Counted from the first letter of the stretch, positions 8,506 to 18,733 are shown. The stretch: DNA of 64,000 nucleotides from Thiobacillus denitrificans DSM 12475 (GCF_000376425.1 NZ_AQWL01000001.1:219117-283116), one strand, 5' to 3'. A program made the numbers and translations. The notes: a model not told the origin generated them from the sequence alone.

Positions 8506-9234
8506 TTATCCCGACAGTCTGACAGCGAGCGCGCGCAAAAGCCGTGCACCATCGCCCCGCCAGGCACTGCCATGCATGCAGGCAAGGAGGGTTGGCTCGG
8601 TCGAGGCCAGACGTTCCAGCATCCCGGCCGCGTTTGTCGTATGCGAGAAGTAATCCATTTGTGAGCGAAATGCTTCACTGGGGCCGAGAATGTCTGCCTC
8701 GGTGACAGGCGGGGAGCCTGCACCGGGCTGGGTGAACAAATCGCCGCAGAACAGGGTTTGGGTGCGCTCTTCCGTCAAAAGACCGCATTCCCAGGCATGC
8801 GGGAGATGCGGGGTATCGAACCAGCGCACGCGATGGCGACCAAGCGAAAGTGCCTCGCCGTCTGCCAGGGTGCGGGGGGAACGATCGGCCATATCGTTGA
8901 TGGACACCATTCCCGCCACCTGGCTGCAGAGGGGGACGGCTTGCGGGGCGGCAGCCAGCCATTCGTTGAGCGAGCCGCATTCGTCTGCCTCGACATGGGA
9001 AAAGCCTATGTAACGCAGCGATTCCGGCGGCAGTACGCAGGCCACGGCTTCACGCACAAGCGCAAACATCTTGCGCAGCCCGGTATGGAATAACAGGGGC
9101 TCATCATCCTTGATAAGGTATTGGTTGAACGAAAATCCGGTGCTTCCTTCAAGCATCACCGGCGTATTGATGCGATAAATCCCGTCGGCCACTTCATGAA
9201 CGCTGGTTCCGGACTGTTGGTTGGTGATGGTCAT
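8506..9234 (-). CDS. ODP-type metallo-beta-lactamase fold protein
   Basis: 242 residues. The metal-binding pattern is that of flavodiiron (ODP) domains rather than Zn hydrolases: HVEADE with His80, Glu82 and Asp84, then a His in LPHAWE, an Asp in CGDLF and a His in CMHGS. ODP domains bind a non-heme di-iron centre and reduce or sense O2 or NO. Here there is no fused flavodoxin, rubredoxin or signalling domain, so it would need a partner. The start ATG has aaaggaaa upstream. It lies next to a membrane protein gene read in the same direction. Confidence 0.75.
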   Translation of the reverse strand: MTITNQQSGTSVHEVADGIYRINTPVMLEGSTGFSFNQYLIKDDEPLLFHTGLRKMFALVREAVACVLPPESLRYIGFSHVEADECGSLNEWLAAAPQAVPLCSQVAGMVSINDMADRSPRTLADGEALSLGRHRVRWFDTPHLPHAWECGLLTEERTQTLFCGDLFTQPGAGSPPVTEADILGPSEAFRSQMDYFSHTTNAAGMLERLASTEPTLLACMHGSAWRGDGARLLRALAVRLSG

Positions 9235-9287
9235 GGCGCTTTCCTTTCATGTCGATTCGACGTCGCAAGATCAAAGCCCGGGGCAGT

Positions 9288-9869
9288 TCAGTCTGATCCT
9301 GTTTGTTCTTTCTTGATGAACGAATATGAAACCAGGTAGCCAAGCGTTCCCAGCACTGCAATGCCGGTCACCAAGGCATACGCAGTGGAATGCGCGAGCC
9401 TGGAGGGGCGTAACCCGACCAGAACGAGGAGCGCGATGACAATCGCGATCACCGAGGCAATGAGGTACCAGGGCCACTCGCTCCGCTTCCATATATCCTT
9501 TGAAGCCCGGTTCCAGCCAGCGACGAGCCCGCAGTACACCAGCAGGAGTGCCGGAGGCACACTTGGATGCCTGATCCATTCCGGTAGAGACGAATAAATT
9601 GGCGCGTCGAGGAAATTTTTTGTGTTCTCGCTCAGCAAAATCAAGGTCGTGGCAAGAACCAGGAAGCTGGCAAGGTCGATAAGCTTCATCCCGATCGTGT
9701 AATCGAACTTGCGTTCCTCCACCGCCTCGGCCGTGTTGACTGCGTCATTGAAGATCATCAGGGCAACGAGGGTGATAAGCCCGGTGTCGATTTCGCGGTT
9801 CAGGCTGAGCAGGACAGCCTGGCAAGCGCCGAGGAAGAGGATGCCGAAGATGATGTTGTAGAAGGTCAT
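9288..9869 (-). CDS. Multi-spanning membrane protein, unknown
   Basis: 193 residues with about five hydrophobic helices, including an N-terminal FYNIIFGILFLGACQAVLLS and a C-terminal hairpin before the polar tail FIKKEQTGSD. The ribosome site gagga precedes ATG 9869. It sits 53 bases upstream of the ODP gene on the same strand and may be co-transcribed with it. No known family recognised. Confidence 0.6.
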   Translation of the reverse strand: MTFYNIIFGILFLGACQAVLLSLNREIDTGLITLVALMIFNDAVNTAEAVEERKFDYTIGMKLIDLASFLVLATTLILLSENTKNFLDAPIYSSLPEWIRHPSVPPALLLVYCGLVAGWNRASKDIWKRSEWPWYLIASVIAIVIALLVLVGLRPSRLAHSTAYALVTGIAVLGTLGYLVSYSFIKKEQTGSD

Positions 9870-10045
9870 TTGCAGTTTCCTCGTTCAGCCAGTCACGCTG
9901 CAGCGTCCGGGCGCAAAACCTGACCTATCCTGCGCCCTTTTATCTGCGCGAACAATCGGACAGGAACCGCGGAGTGACGCATCAGCCCGGACACCCTATT
10001 CATCCGCTACTCTCGCGGGCAAGGACGCACAGCTTGCCGATGGTT

Positions 10046-11038
10046 TTATTCGCTTCGCGCTGCCTGGGCCTTCCGCCATGCGCCGGGTGGCGCCCCCACC
10101 GCGCGCTTGAAGGCGTGTGCGAAGGCGGCTTCAGAATCGTAGCCGGTGTCGAGCGCAATGGCTGCGACCGTACGGTTCGATTCACGCAGCAGGCGAGCGC
10201 CAAGCTGGATGTGCCAGCTGGCCAGGTATTGCATCGGCGGCTGGCCGAGGTAATGCATGAATCGTTGATGCAAGGCAGATCGCGACAGGCCGACTTCGTG
10301 AGCGAGTTCTTCGACGCTCCACGCGTGATCGGGCTCTGCATGCATGCGTTCGAGCGCCTTGCCGACAAAGCGGTCGCGCAGTCCCGCCAGCCATCCGGTT
10401 GCGTCCTCGGGCAGCGCATCGAGATAGCGGCGGGCGGCATCGACGAACATCATTTCTGCCAGCCGTTCAAGCACGGCATCACCGCCGGGGCGGGGGCTGC
10501 TGGATTCGGCCACCGCCTGGTCGATGACGCGTGCGACTCAGTCGCCGGCGTGTCCCGCAGCCAGGTGCAGAATGCGGGGAAGCACCGCAACGAGCGGGTT
10601 GAACGGCTTGAGGTCGCAACCGAGAAACCCGCATACGGCAATCGTGTCGGCTTCCTCGACCGGTAGCGACGCACCGGCATCGACGACGCCGTGGTGATAG
10701 GCGATGGGTATGGGCTTGGGATCGTTGCGCGTGGAAAAAACCCAGTCTGCCGTCTGGCGCAGGGGTTCGATTCCCGGCGCGCTCGACATGACGTGCGGGT
10801 CGCCTTGCGGAAATATCACGACATCTCCTGCACCCAGCCTGACCGGAGGCTGTCCCTCGACGGCCGCCCAGCCGCGGCCCTTGGCGATCATGTGGTATTC
10901 CATGACGTGCTCGCAGCCGGGCAACACGGCTGCGGCGATCTCGCGGGCCGGGGCCGCTTCGGCGGACCACGGGTCGCAGTATGCTGGGTGACCGGGGCGC
11001 GGGCAGATCGACCGTTTTCGCCGCGTGGTTATTGTCAC
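10046..11038 (-). pseudogene. AraC family regulator with cupin sensor, interrupted by an in-frame TGA
   Basis: The upstream part carries a cupin-type ligand domain (GCEHVMEYHMIAKGRGW, then RLGAGDVVIFPQGDPHVMSS, VCGFLGCDLKPFNPL). The downstream part carries an AraC DNA-binding domain with two helix-turn-helix units (WSVEELAHEVGLSRSALHQR and VAAIALDTGYDSEAAFAHAF). Both are in the same frame, separated only by TGA at 10540-10538 in the context GHAGD-stop-VARVIDQAVAES. A Trp codon would fit, so one TGG to TGA change explains it. The N-terminal 20-30 residues match the family poorly and the start (GTG 11038) is uncertain. The 332 bases from 11039 to 11370 hold no supported gene. Confidence 0.75.
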
Positions 11039-11370
11039 GAAACCGGCGGCGCGGTTCTGGAAACGGGCGACCGGAATCACTACATTTGTTGCTATGCCGC
11101 CAGGCGGCTTTGCCTGGCGGTGAGTACGAACAGCCGCACCAGTGTGAAGGTGCGCTTCTCCGACGAAGTCAGGGCTGAGGCCCCGCAGGAAGACAGGGAA
11201 GCAAGTGAGCCCTGAGTCCGTTTGTGAGCGCGCTGGGGGCATGCATCGCATTGCCTTTCATCGGACGAATTGAAGCGGGATTTCGCGAGTCAACCGCGGC
11301 CGCTCCGATCCATTCCTCGCGCACCGGCAGGTCGGGCTCCGGTCTGAGCCTTCTCGCCGGCCAACCGGTC

Positions 11371-13731
11371 TCATCCCTTCAGTTTCTGGAACGCCGCCGC
11401 CATGGCGCCACCCATCGGCGCTGCAGTGGGCGCACGCTTCGATTTCCCTTCCGCTGCCTTGCCCTGCCGGTATGAATCGCGCGGCTTGCCCGTGGCATCC
11501 GGCCTGTTGGCGGGCTTCTCCGCCGCATCGTTCAGGCGCATCGTCAGCGCGATGCGCTTGCGCTTCACGTCGGCCTCCAGCACTTTCACCTTCACGATCT
11601 GCCCGGTCTTGACCACGCTGTGCGGATCCTTGACGAAGCTGTTCGACAGGGCGGAGATGTGCACCAGGCCATCCTGGTGCACGCCGATGTCGACGAAGGC
11701 GCCGAACGCGGCGACGTTGGTGACGACGCCTTCCAGGATCATGTCTGGCCTGAGATCGGCCAGGGTTTCCACGCCTTCCCTGAAGGTCGCGGTGGTGAAT
11801 TCGGGGCGCGGGTCGCGGCCGGGTTTTTCGAGTTCCCTGAGGATGTCGCTGATGGTGGGGAGGCCGAATTGCGCGTCCGTGTATTTCGACGGATCGAGCG
11901 ATTTCAGCAGGCTGCCGTTGCCGATCACCGCCCTGAGGTCCTGCTTGAGGTCGGCGAGGATGCGCTGCACCAGCGGATACGATTCAGGGTGGACGGCGGA
12001 GGCGTCGAGCGGGTCGTCGCCGTCCATGATGCGCAGAAAGCCGGCCGCCTGCTCGAAGGTTTTCTCGCCCAGGCGCGGCACCTCGCGCAGTTGCGCGCGG
12101 CTGGCAAACCGGCCCCTGGCGTCGCGGTGGGCAACGATGGCCTGCGCCACGCTGTTGCCGAGGCCGGAGACGCGCGCGAGCAGCGGCACCGAGGCGGTGT
12201 TGACGTCGACGCCGACGGCGTTGACGCAATCCTCCACCACCGTATCGAGCGAGCGCGCCAGTTCGTACTGGCTGACGTCGTGCTGATACTGGCCGACACC
12301 GATCGACTTGGGATCGATCTTCACCAGTTCGGCCAGCGGGTCCTGCAGCCGGCGCGCGATCGACACCGCGCCGCGCAGCGAGACATCGAGTTCGGGCAGT
12401 TCGTGCGAGGCGAATTCGGATGCGGAATACACCGACGCGCCTGCCTCGGAGACGACGATGCTGGTCAGCCTGAGTTCGGAGCGCAGCTGAATGAGGTCGC
12501 GCGCCAGCTTGTCGGTTTCTCTTGAGGCGGTGCCGTTGCCGATGGCGATCAGCGTCACGCGGTGCCGTTCGGCGAGTTTGGCCAGCGCGTGCAATGTCCC
12601 GTTCCAGTCGTTCTTCGGCGGGTGTGGATAGACGGTGGCGGTGTCGAGCACCTTGCCGGTTGCGTCCACCACCGCCACTTTCACGCCGCTGCGGATGCCG
12701 GGGTCCAGACCCATGGTGACGCGCGGGCCGGCAGGGGCGGCGAGCAGCAGGTCGGCGAGGTTGCGCGCGAACACCTTGATGGCGTCGGTCTCGGCGCGGG
12801 TGCGCAGCGCGCTCATCAGTTCGAGCTCCAGATGCATGAAGACTTTCGCGCGCCAGGTGAAGCGCGCCGTGTCCATCAGCCAGCGGTCGGCGGGGCGATT
12901 CTGATCCTGGATGCCGAAGCGGCTGGCGATGCGCGCCTCGCAGGGATTGTGCGGCGCACTCCAGCCCGGCCGCTCTTCCTCGCTGTCGAGGCGCAGCCGC
13001 ACGTCGAGCATGTCTTCGCGCCGCCCGCGGAAAAGCGCCAGCGCGCGATGCGAGGGGACGGTGTGGAGGGTTTCCGCATAGTCGAAGTAGTCGGCGAATT
13101 TTTCCGCAGCCGCTTCCTTGCCTTCGCGCACTTTCGACTCGACGATGGCGTGTTCCTGCACGTATTCGCGCAGGGATTGCAGCAGGCCCGCGTCTTCGGC
13201 AAAACGTTCCATCAGGATCTGCCGCGCGCCGTCGAGCGCGGCCTTCGTGTCCGCAACGCCGGGGTTGTCGCCCTGCTCGTTGCTGAAGGGCGCGCGCAGA
13301 TACTGGGCTGCCTCTTCCTCCGGATTCAGCAGCGGGTTCGCTAGCAGGGATTCCGCCAGCGGCTCCAATCCGGCTTCCAGTGCGATCTGCGCTCTGGTGC
13401 GGCGCTTCGGCTTGTACGGCAGGTACAGGTCTTCCAGCTGCGCCTTGTCCGGGGACAATGAGATGGCTTTCAGCAGCGCCGGCGTCATCCTGCCCTGCCC
13501 CGTGATCGAATCGATGATGGCGGCGCGGCGTTCTTCCAGTTCGCGCAGATAGCGCAGCCGGTCTTCCAGCAGGCGCAGCTGCGCGTCGTCGAGGCCTCCC
13601 GTCGCCTCCTTGCGGTAGCGCGAGATGAACGGCACCGTCGCCCCCTCGTCGAGCAGGGCAATGGCAGCGGCAACCTGCGCAGGTTTGGCCGCGATCTCGG
13701 CGGCGAGTCGGTGTTCGATGGAAGGAAGCAT
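11371..13731 (-). CDS. tex: Tex, S1-domain transcription accessory protein
   Basis: 786 residues, the usual length for Tex. The N-terminal helical domain ([17 protein letters not shown], then [15 protein letters not shown]) is followed by a YqgF/RNase H-like fold ([18 protein letters not shown] at about residues 330-350). Next come helix-hairpin-helix segments ([21 protein letters not shown]) and a C-terminal S1 RNA-binding domain ([20 protein letters not shown]). The tail is basic and Ala/Pro-rich. Tex binds nucleic acid and influences transcription and toxin or stress gene expression in several bacteria. ATG 13731 is preferred over an upstream in-frame start because family members begin with this [10 protein letters not shown] segment. 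Confidence 0.93.
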   Translation of the reverse strand: MLPSIEHRLAAEIAAKPAQVAAAIALLDEGATVPFISRYRKEATGGLDDAQLRLLEDRLRYLRELEERRAAIIDSITGQGRMTPALLKAISLSPDKAQLEDLYLPYKPKRRTRAQIALEAGLEPLAESLLANPLLNPEEEAAQYLRAPFSNEQGDNPGVADTKAALDGARQILMERFAEDAGLLQSLREYVQEHAIVESKVREGKEAAAEKFADYFDYAETLHTVPSHRALALFRGRREDMLDVRLRLDSEEERPGWSAPHNPCEARIASRFGIQDQNRPADRWLMDTARFTWRAKVFMHLELELMSALRTRAETDAIKVFARNLADLLLAAPAGPRVTMGLDPGIRSGVKVAVVDATGKVLDTATVYPHPPKNDWNGTLHALAKLAERHRVTLIAIGNGTASRETDKLARDLIQLRSELRLTSIVVSEAGASVYSASEFASHELPELDVSLRGAVSIARRLQDPLAELVKIDPKSIGVGQYQHDVSQYELARSLDTVVEDCVNAVGVDVNTASVPLLARVSGLGNSVAQAIVAHRDARGRFASRAQLREVPRLGEKTFEQAAGFLRIMDGDDPLDASAVHPESYPLVQRILADLKQDLRAVIGNGSLLKSLDPSKYTDAQFGLPTISDILRELEKPGRDPRPEFTTATFREGVETLADLRPDMILEGVVTNVAAFGAFVDIGVHQDGLVHISALSNSFVKDPHSVVKTGQIVKVKVLEADVKRKRIALTMRLNDAAEKPANRPDATGKPRDSYRQGKAAEGKSKRAPTAAPMGGAMAAAFQKLKG

Positions 13732-13814
13732 GATTTGCCCTGCTGAATGAATCGGCCTCCGCGCCGCGAGGCCGAAAGCTGAAGTGTTCGGGTTGCGCAT
13801 TATGCCGAATATCC

Positions 13815-15092
13815 TCAATTCCGGCGCGCCGCCCCTTTCAGGCGCTGGCTAGCGCTGCCGGCTGCCGTCGTAGTTGCTTCGCTGGTCAGTTCCTCGGCCC
13901 AGGCAAGCGATTGCAGTTGAGCGGTATTGATCTCTTCCGGGCTGGAGGCGATCTCGCTGGCGTAGCGGGCGATCTGCCCGAAATCGCTGCGTTCCGAAGC
14001 CTCGGCAAGCTTCAGGAAGGGCGCATAGGGGCCAGCCTGGTGGAGCAGGGCCTGCACGATGGGCGCGGGCATGGATAACTGCTCGAGCAGATGGGTGAGC
14101 GGGATTTCCAGTAGCGGTTCGGCCAGGGAAAACAGTCCGGTGATGAACAGCTCGTCCTGTGCCTCGCTGTTCAGCCGGGACTGGCCGAGCAGTTCGCAGA
14201 GACGTCCGCGCGTCACCGCGGTGCGTGCCGCCAGGGCGTTGGTGGGTGTCGGGTTGGCGGTGATCAGGAGCAGCGCCAGCCAGCGATACAGTGTCTTCAG
14301 TCCGACCAGCATGAGGGCCTGGCGCACCGTGTGGACTTGCTGCTGCAGGCCGGCGGCGGCGGAATTGGCGTAGCGCAACAGGCGCAGGGTCAAGGCGGCA
14401 TCGCGGCGCAACAGCGCTTCGATTTCGCCCAGGTCCTGGCAGGCGCGAACCTTGTTCATCAGTTCGAGGACGGCCAGCTGCCCCGGTTGAATGGCCTTGT
14501 TGGAGAGGTTCTCGGGACGAGCGAAATAATAGCCCTGGAAATACTGGATGCCGCTGTTGCGGCAGAGCTCGAACATCTCGCGGGTTTCGACCTTCTCGGC
14601 GATGAACTGGCCGGAGAAGTCGAGGCGGATGTGCGCAATGATTTCCAGGGTTTTTTCGGGATGCTGTTCGAGCACATCGAGCTTGACGAAGTCGACCATC
14701 GGCAGCAGCGGCCGGTACTCCTCCAGGCAGACGAAATCGTCCAGCGCAAAGCGGTAGCCCAGCTGGCGGAGTTCCTGGATACGGGCGATCAGCACCGGCG
14801 AGACCGGCACGGTCTCGAGGATTTCGTAGACCACGTGGCGGGGCGGCAGCAGGCAGACGAAGTCGCTCATCAGGGTGGCTTCGTCCAGGTTGATGAAAGC
14901 GAGCTTGCCGTGCAGCAGCCATTCGGGGCCGAGACAGAGCGTGTTGCCGATGATCTCGACGCCGGCCTGCAGCTGGCTGGAAATCTGGGCCGAGACGGCT
15001 GACAGCGATTGCCGGAACAGGAGTTCGTAGGCGAACAGGCGATGTTCGGCATCGACGATGGGTTGCCGTGCGAGAAAGGATTCTTTGCCCAT
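13815..15092 (-). CDS. EAL-HDOD signalling protein (YuxH/CdgJ-like)
   Basis: 425 residues. The EAL-like domain (about 1-205) starts [20 protein letters not shown]. Most residues used for cyclic-di-GMP binding and hydrolysis appear present: Glu23 in ELL, Asn68, Glu90/93, Asp118-Asp119, Lys138, Glu166 and Gln186. The usual loop after DDF (GTGYSSL) is missing. The HDOD domain (about 205-395) has the [17 protein letters not shown] signature. Such proteins link cyclic-di-GMP to motility or surface behaviour, but activity cannot be read from sequence. Start ATG 15092 follows gagga. It lies 83 bases before tex on the same strand. Confidence 0.85.
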   Translation of the reverse strand: MGKESFLARQPIVDAEHRLFAYELLFRQSLSAVSAQISSQLQAGVEIIGNTLCLGPEWLLHGKLAFINLDEATLMSDFVCLLPPRHVVYEILETVPVSPVLIARIQELRQLGYRFALDDFVCLEEYRPLLPMVDFVKLDVLEQHPEKTLEIIAHIRLDFSGQFIAEKVETREMFELCRNSGIQYFQGYYFARPENLSNKAIQPGQLAVLELMNKVRACQDLGEIEALLRRDAALTLRLLRYANSAAAGLQQQVHTVRQALMLVGLKTLYRWLALLLITANPTPTNALAARTAVTRGRLCELLGQSRLNSEAQDELFITGLFSLAEPLLEIPLTHLLEQLSMPAPIVQALLHQAGPYAPFLKLAEASERSDFGQIARYASEIASSPEEINTAQLQSLAWAEELTSEATTTAAGSASQRLKGAARRN

Positions 15093-15515
15093 CCAGGCTC
15101 CTCGAAAAACTTGTTTATGCAGGGCTCGTCGCCGGTGTGAAATCAGCGTTAACAGGCCCTAATTATCAGCGTGAGCATATCAGCTCATTCCCGCCGGGGT
15201 GAACTCGCAGCGGGAGGAGGCCGGCGGTTGGACAGGCCCGGCTTCACAAGCGTGAACAATGAAAGGAGGCTTGGACACCCTGTCCTGCGCGAGGTGGATT
15301 CCGGGCGGGAATGCAGTCAACCGCCAGCCCGGCCGGCCGTGCCCGGGCCGAACGGGGGTGGATAGCAAGACGGCGTCCAGCCGGATTCCCGCTGGCGGCG
15401 CGCTTGCGCTACAGTGTTGTTGACTTCAAGCGAAGACCCCAAACGGGTCGAGAACGGCCGAAGCGGATGATGGGATCTGCGAGGCGTGGGCGGCGGGCAC
15501 TGAACGAAGGCATCC
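15093..15515. other. Divergent intergenic region, 423 bases
   Basis: It lies between the minus-strand EAL-HDOD gene and the plus-strand CBS-GGDEF gene, so it should hold both promoters. On the minus strand a tgataat box near 15160-15170 could be a -10 for the EAL-HDOD gene; no matching -35 is convincing. The short open frames here look like chance. Nothing else recognised. Confidence 0.4.
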
Positions 15516-16838
15516 ATGTTCTTTCCTCTTGTCGATGAATTGGCCACGACCGACATCGTGAGCGTGCCGGCGCGAGTCGCCGTGCGCGACGCGCTGCAGC
15601 AGATGTCGCAGCATGCGCTCCGCAATATCGTGGTCGAGGAGACGTCCGGCGGCTTCGGCCTGCTGACCGCATCCGATGTGGTCCGGCTTCGCTTCTCGAT
15701 GCCGAGCCTCGATATCGCCATCAGCGAGGCCGGCTATCACCCGCTGCCCAGCATTGCGAAGGGAAGCGGCCTGCTGGATGTGATCGAACTGTTCGATGGC
15801 CCGCATGGCTATGCCGCCGTGGTCGATGCGACGGGCAGCCTGTTCGGCATCGTGTCCAATACCGACATTCTCGGCAGCCTCGACCCGCAGTTGATGCTCC
15901 AGCGCCAGCAGCTGCGCGATCTGCTGCGCCGGCATGCGATCAGGAAACTGCCGCACGATGCGCCGCTCGGCCAGGCGCTGGCGCTGCTGGTGGATTCGGA
16001 CGACGCGGTGATCGTGCTCGATCGGGGAACCGCGGTGGGCATCGTGACGACCCAGGATGCGATCCGCCTGCTGCACGACGGCGTGGCGCTGACCGACCCG
16101 CTACACCTGCACATGTCGTCCCCGCTCCATGCCGTGACCTACGACCTGACCGTGGCCGAGGCGGTGTCGACCTTGCGCGAAAAGCATTTCAAGCGGCTGG
16201 TGGTGCAGGACCCCGCAAACAGGGAAGTGATCGGCATCATCACCCAGCAGGACCTGATCGGCGTCGCCTATAGTCGTTGGGCCGACCTGATGCGCCACCA
16301 TGCGCAGGAATTGCGCGAGATCATCGAGATGCTGGAACGCAAGACGGTGCGGCTGGAGCACCTTGCCGCGACCGATCCCCTGACCGGGGTGGCCAATCGC
16401 ACGCGCTTCGAGGCATTGCTGCTCGACGAGCAGCAATGGCATGATCGGTCGCCTGCCATGCCTTTCTCGGTTCTGCTCTTCGATATCGACCATTTCAAGC
16501 AGATCAACGATACCTGGGGGCACAATCGGGGCGACATCGTGCTCAAGTCGATTGCGCAGCACGTTCAATGCTACTTGCGTCAGACCGACGTCCTGGCGAG
16601 ATGGGGCAGGGAAGAGTTTGCCGTGCTGCTGCCACAAACCGATCTGGCGGCTGCACGCGGGATTGCGGAAAGGATCTGCACGTCTTTGGCGTACACCGAA
16701 TTCGAACAGGTGGGGTGTGTGACGGCCAGTTTTGGCGTCGCCATGCACCGGATGGGCGAATCCGGTGCGGCATTGCTCGGCCGCGCCGACGATGCGCTTT
16801 ACCGCGCCAAGCGCAACGGGCGCAACCGGGTTGAGTAG
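15516..16838 (+). CDS. CBS-domain GGDEF protein with altered GREEF signature
   Basis: 440 residues. Two CBS pairs (about residues 1-125 and 130-265) are followed by a short helix and a GGDEF domain (about 280-440) starting LAATDPLTGVANRTRFEAL. The metal-binding LFDIDHFKQINDTWGH stretch is intact. The active-site loop reads WGREEF with Arg365 where Gly is expected (codon agg for ggg), so diguanylate cyclase activity is doubtful. No RxxD inhibitory motif is obvious. CBS pairs usually bind adenine nucleotides, so the protein may report energy state. It faces the EAL-HDOD gene across a shared regulatory region. Confidence 0.88.
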   Translation: MFFPLVDELATTDIVSVPARVAVRDALQQMSQHALRNIVVEETSGGFGLLTASDVVRLRFSMPSLDIAISEAGYHPLPSIAKGSGLLDVIELFDGPHGYAAVVDATGSLFGIVSNTDILGSLDPQLMLQRQQLRDLLRRHAIRKLPHDAPLGQALALLVDSDDAVIVLDRGTAVGIVTTQDAIRLLHDGVALTDPLHLHMSSPLHAVTYDLTVAEAVSTLREKHFKRLVVQDPANREVIGIITQQDLIGVAYSRWADLMRHHAQELREIIEMLERKTVRLEHLAATDPLTGVANRTRFEALLLDEQQWHDRSPAMPFSVLLFDIDHFKQINDTWGHNRGDIVLKSIAQHVQCYLRQTDVLARWGREEFAVLLPQTDLAAARGIAERICTSLAYTEFEQVGCVTASFGVAMHRMGESGAALLGRADDALYRAKRNGRNRVE

Positions 16839-16936
16839 GCGCCCGGGTTTCCGGGAATGGCCGGGGCACGGCATGCCCATTCAACGATGAGCCCACGTTC
16901 CGTTGTGGCGGCCAGGACCAGACCGCCTTTCTCGCG

Positions 16937-17455
16937 TCAGCTGCCGCCAACCCGGACGCGTTGCGGCCTGGCCGGGCGGCGATGGGCGATGGCGACCAGC
17001 CGGGCGTCGAGCAGACGGGCCAGTCCCTGTCCGCCGGCACGCATCACGGCGTTGTGGTTCCACTTGAACAGCGGCTGGGCGAGGGGAGTGAGCAGATTCA
17101 TCCAGCGCCGGGTGGTGCGTACCTGCCAGTCGTAGCGGACGACGGTGAGCGTGCCTTCGCGCGAAAAGTACCAGCCGCCGTACCCGTCGACTTCCCCGCT
17201 TGCCCGGCCTTCTAGGCAGACCAGCGGTTCGATGCGGGTGACCCGTATGTCGAAGGTCAGCCGGTAAGGCAGGACGCTTTTCCAGGTGTAGCGCTGCAGC
17301 GCCCCCAGCCCGCTGTCGTCGCCGGCCTCCAGATCCAGCACCTGTTCGACCCCGCGCCACCAGTTCGGCCAGCGGCGGGAGTGATAGATGGCGTCCCACA
17401 CCGATTCCACCGGGGCTTCCAGGTACCACAGGGTGGAGAACCGATATTCCGCCAT
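16937..17455 (-). CDS. SRPBCC (START-like) domain protein
   Basis: 172 residues. The beginning FSTLWYLEAPVESVWDAIY and the following WPNWWRGVEQV are typical of the SRPBCC/polyketide-cyclase fold, a hydrophobic ligand cavity closed by a long C-terminal helix. The helix is visible around residues 110-150, and a basic tail follows. Ligand unknown. It is the third gene of a minus-strand trio, 26 bases after the DUF1571-like gene, so it is probably co-transcribed with it. Confidence 0.75.
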   Translation of the reverse strand: MAEYRFSTLWYLEAPVESVWDAIYHSRRWPNWWRGVEQVLDLEAGDDSGLGALQRYTWKSVLPYRLTFDIRVTRIEPLVCLEGRASGEVDGYGGWYFSREGTLTVVRYDWQVRTTRRWMNLLTPLAQPLFKWNHNAVMRAGGQGLARLLDARLVAIAHRRPARPQRVRVGGS

Positions 17456-17481
17456 GACCGTTCGAGGTTCCAGGCTTGAGG

Positions 17482-18117
17482 TCAGGGCTGGAAAAAATCC
17501 GCGGCGAACGGCACATTGATTTCAACGTCGTCCATCAACACGGTTTCCAGTGCCTCGGCATCCAGGCCGAAACTGGCGACCTTGACCGGGAACAGCGATC
17601 CCTCCGCCAGCCAGAGCTGGAAACGGTGCACGCCGTCCACCGTCTTGCCGGGAGCCCCAGTGACGACCAGTTGCCGGGCGTTCCAGTGCCCAACCGTTTC
17701 CATGCTGCGCAGCTCGGTATCGCCGCCCACCTGTAGTACCTGGACATTACGCAGCAGCGCCCCGGCGTCGGAACGATCCACGCTGCGGCCGTAGGGTCCG
17801 CGGATCAGCGGATGGTCCGGGGCCAGCGTCAGCGCCGCGAAGGCGCGCTGGCCGAATGGCCACAGGCGCACCTGGCCGCTGTGCGGACTGTAGATCAGCA
17901 GCGCGCCCGCATGGGGTGTGACGAACTCCATGCGGACGAAGCCGGGTTTGCGGTAGGCGTAGCGGATGACCTGCGTCGGGCGCTGCGGCGCGGACGAACG
18001 AAGCGTGACCCGGTAGCTGTCGAGCTGTTCGAACTGCTGCCGCGCGGCGGCGACCGGGTCGAGCGTCGCTGCGCTGGCCGGAACGAGCAGGGCGGCGGCG
18101 AGCAGGGGCCAGAGCAT
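17482..18117 (-). CDS. Exported LolA-like (DUF1571-type) protein
   Basis: 211 residues with a signal peptide (LLAAALLVPASA, cleaved near residue 17). The mature part starts AAARQQFEQLDSYRVTLRSS and alternates strands such as VIRYAYRKPGFVRMEFV and ALLIYSPHSGQVRLW. This is the pattern of LolA/outer-membrane-lipoprotein-sorting relatives and DUF1571. It probably acts in the periplasm, binding a lipid-like ligand. It starts 3 bases after the end of the cupredoxin gene, and gaggtgg at that junction serves as ribosome site, so the two are translationally linked. Confidence 0.7.
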   Translation of the reverse strand: MLWPLLAAALLVPASAATLDPVAAARQQFEQLDSYRVTLRSSAPQRPTQVIRYAYRKPGFVRMEFVTPHAGALLIYSPHSGQVRLWPFGQRAFAALTLAPDHPLIRGPYGRSVDRSDAGALLRNVQVLQVGGDTELRSMETVGHWNARQLVVTGAPGKTVDGVHRFQLWLAEGSLFPVKVASFGLDAEALETVLMDDVEINVPFAADFFQP

Positions 18118-18120
18118 GGC

Positions 18121-18531
18121 TTATTCCACCACCTCCAGCATGCCCGCCATGCCTTTGTCGCGGTGGCTATCGAAGAAGAGCAGCCGGTTCGGGCAATAGT
18201 AGGGGTAGCGGCCGGGGGTGCCGGGGGTGAAACGGAAAACGCGCGGCTCCTCGCCAAGCTGGGTGTCGATGGCAACCTGGTCGGACGGCAGATCGAGCAC
18301 GAAGCGATGGGGAACGATCCCCCGTTCGACGCGCAGTACCAGTTCGACCGGCGTGCCCGCCTTGACGACGATGTGGTCTGGCTTGAAGAAATAGCTGCCG
18401 CCGACGATGGTGACGCGCTGGATGCCGTCGCTGGCCACGGCAACCCGATAAGGGGCGTCGGCAGCCTGAGTGCCGGCAGCGAGACAGAGCGCCAGCGCGA
18501 TACCGGATGAAATGAGTCTGATGCTGTGCAT
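18121..18531 (-). CDS. Periplasmic cupredoxin-like protein
   Basis: 136 residues with a signal peptide (IALALCLAAGTQAA, cleaved near residue 24). The mature domain is a cupredoxin: strand SYFFKPDHIVVKAGTPVELV, then a possible type I copper set His75 (VPHRF), Cys113 (YYCPN), His123 and Met128 (SHRDKGMAGML). The closest resemblance is to Cupredoxin_1 domains that occur with iron uptake or as soluble relatives of oxidase subunit II. It leads a three-gene minus-strand unit with DUF1571 and SRPBCC. The ribosome site aaggag precedes ATG 18531. Confidence 0.75.
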   Translation of the reverse strand: MHSIRLISSGIALALCLAAGTQAADAPYRVAVASDGIQRVTIVGGSYFFKPDHIVVKAGTPVELVLRVERGIVPHRFVLDLPSDQVAIDTQLGEEPRVFRFTPGTPGRYPYYCPNRLLFFDSHRDKGMAGMLEVVE

Positions 18532-18733
18532 GCCGGCTCCTTGGTCCCTCCCCCGGGAAAGGTGCAGTCTCTTGCCGGACTTTCGCTCCTTTTACGATAG
18601 GACGACTATTTCTTTTCTGCTCGGTTGGGCATTTTTTCAAACGGAGAGTTCGGTTTCAACGCCTGGCGCCCGATCGCGGAGGCGGCGCCATGGTGCGTCC
18701 AGCCGCGCCGTCAATGCGCGGCGCGGGCGGCCA

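Noticed and set aside
11620..12525. Plus-strand open frames inside tex
   Set aside because: The minus-strand frame is unmistakably Tex over its full length.
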